Source: Clostridium sp. CAG:169
GTDB taxonomy: Bacteria; Bacillota; Clostridia; Oscillospirales; Ruminococcaceae
NCBI GenBank assembly: GCA_000435195.1
Contig: FR880304.1
Coordinates: 1 to 7,826 of the forward strand
Direction: 5' to 3'
DNA length: 7,826 nt
Shown here in pieces: positions 7,108 to 7,826 of this stretch. Numbering within the stretch: position 1 is the stretch's first letter; each line of letters opens with the position of its first letter. The notes below the pieces were generated by a model, which was not told the DNA's origin, searched no databases, and worked only from the letters and a program-made list of their open reading frames with translations. Both the position numbers and the translations under genes were made by a program.

Positions 7108-7826
7108 GAAGGACGAGGTCAATCAGCAGGCGTTTGAAAATTATTTTCAGCTGATTGACGAAGCCGAGCGGTTTTACAACGACCAGATCCGCCGGGTGGT
7201 CAAAAGTATGTCTACCGGCAAGGACAAAACCGACGTCATCTGTCTGTCCGGTCCCTCCGCTTCGGGAAAAACAACGACCGCACATACCCTGGCAAGGCAT
7301 TTTATCAGCAGCGGCAGAAGGGCAATGGTCATCTCCTTGGACGACTTTTATCTGGATACCGACAAGACGCCGCTCAACCGCAAGGGCAAACCGGACTTTG
7401 AAACCATCTATTCGCTGGACATCGAGCGCATCAACCTGTGCATCGACGAGCTGGTCAACAAAGGGCGAACCCTGATGCCCATTTTTGATTTTCACACCAG
7501 AAAACGGGTGGAGGGTCAGGAAAAGGAAATTGCCATCAGCGGCGATGACGTGGTCATCATCGAAGGACTGCACGGGTTAAATCCGCTGCTGACCCAGCGG
7601 GTGGGAGAAGACAAGGTGACCCGCATCTTTGCCAGCGTGCGTTCCCGCTTTACCGACCACGACCGGGTGCTGCTGACACCGCAGGATGTGCGCCTGATGC
7701 GCCGAATGGTGCGCGACCGCAGCACCCGCAACACAACGCCGGAGCAGACGATGGCAATGTGGGATGAGGTCTGCGAGGGCGAATCGGAGTATATCAACCC
7801 CTACCGCGACAGCGCAGATTTTAAGC
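7070..7826 (+). CDS. Uridine kinase-like P-loop nucleoside kinase, 3' end cut by the window
   Basis: Partial gene of at least 252 codons, open from 7043 to the window end and in a different frame from hemZ. It encodes a P-loop kinase of the uridine kinase/phosphoribulokinase family, which phosphorylates a nucleoside with ATP or GTP (pyrimidine salvage). Counting from TTG 7070: Walker A GPSASGKT (61-68), SLDDFYLD (89-96; catalytic Asp91/Asp92), FDFHTRKR (139-146; substrate region, compare YDFxxHTR in Udk), VIIEGLHGLNP (162-172; Walker B-like strand) and a lid RRMVRDRSTR (211-220), followed by a WDEVCEGE segment (231-238) typical of the clostridial kinase group. Residues 1-50 are a helical, charged N-terminal extension in place of the TGS region of the long forms. 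The start is uncertain: TTG 7070 has GGTGG (7056-7060) upstream and overlaps hemZ by 38 nt; GTG 7196 and ATG 7208 would drop the extension. The ATP site is intact; the substrate is inferred. Confidence 0.88.
   Translation, partial: MRKIDPFHYGRIEKDEVNQQAFENYFQLIDEAERFYNDQIRRVVKSMSTGKDKTDVICLSGPSASGKTTTAHTLARHFISSGRRAMVISLDDFYLDTDKTPLNRKGKPDFETIYSLDIERINLCIDELVNKGRTLMPIFDFHTRKRVEGQEKEIAISGDDVVIIEGLHGLNPLLTQRVGEDKVTRIFASVRSRFTDHDRVLLTPQDVRLMRRMVRDRSTRNTTPEQTMAMWDEVCEGESEYINPYRDSADFK

Noticed and set aside
7040..7110. Frameshift or programmed slippage fusing hemZ to the kinase
   Set aside because: HemZ ends about where Bacillus-type HemZ ends, no convincing slippery heptamer is present, and the kinase has its own plausible TTG with an SD-like sequence.
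7155..7475. 106-codon + strand open frame within the kinase region
   Set aside because: It is out of frame with the Walker A, DDFY and EGLHGLNP motifs and ends early; Ser/Thr/Arg-rich shadow of the kinase.
1..7826. CRISPR, tRNA/rRNA, transposon ends, phage or defence genes
   Set aside because: No regularly spaced repeats, cloverleaf, inverted terminal repeats or relevant protein motifs were seen; the whole window is accounted for by six housekeeping genes with short gaps.

Overview
The window is one densely packed, co-directional block of housekeeping genes on the + strand of a fairly GC-rich low-GC-Gram-positive-type bacterium. The most likely source is an anaerobic Clostridia member (Oscillospirales/Ruminococcaceae-like). 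The reasons are the gene order recJ-rel-dtd-MBL hydrolase-hemZ, strong purine-rich Shine-Dalgarno (SD) sequences, TTG start codons, a Bacillus-type hemZ, and a nucleoside kinase of the type seen in Clostridia. Genus cannot be read from the sequence alone.

Layout. Positions 1-105 are an AT-rich leader (15 of the first 60 bases are G or C) with a good sigma-A promoter (TTGAAT, 17-nt spacer, extended -10 TGC-TAAAAT) and an SD sequence ahead of a TTG start. Six genes follow with almost no spacing: recJ (106-2163), bifunctional rel (2165-4366, 1 nt after the recJ stop), dtd (4390-4851), a glyoxalase II-like metallo-beta-lactamase-fold hydrolase (4885-5526), hemZ (5557-7107), and a uridine-kinase-like P-loop kinase that starts inside the end of hemZ and runs off the right edge. 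Intergenic gaps are 1, 23, 33 and 30 nt and then an overlap. I see no terminator and no internal promoter, so a single operon read from the promoter near position 26-54 is the simplest model. No gap over 300 bases lacks a gene.

Function. The genes do not form one pathway. They form a conserved stress, translation-quality and repair neighbourhood: single-strand DNA exonuclease for repair (RecJ), (p)ppGpp alarmone synthesis and hydrolysis (Rel), removal of D-amino acids from tRNA (Dtd), a probable thioester or small-molecule hydrolase (MBL), an oxygen-independent coproporphyrinogen oxidase-like radical SAM protein (HemZ) and a nucleoside kinase. Compared with the classic Firmicutes order (recJ-apt-rel-dtd-...-hisS-aspS), apt is absent between recJ and rel, and a kinase lies after hemZ where some Clostridia have hisS.

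I did not find a new biological system here. The points most worth a second look are the kinase that overlaps hemZ and lacks a conventional start, the missing apt, and lineage-specific features in HemZ (a charged N-terminal insert and an extra Cys pair).
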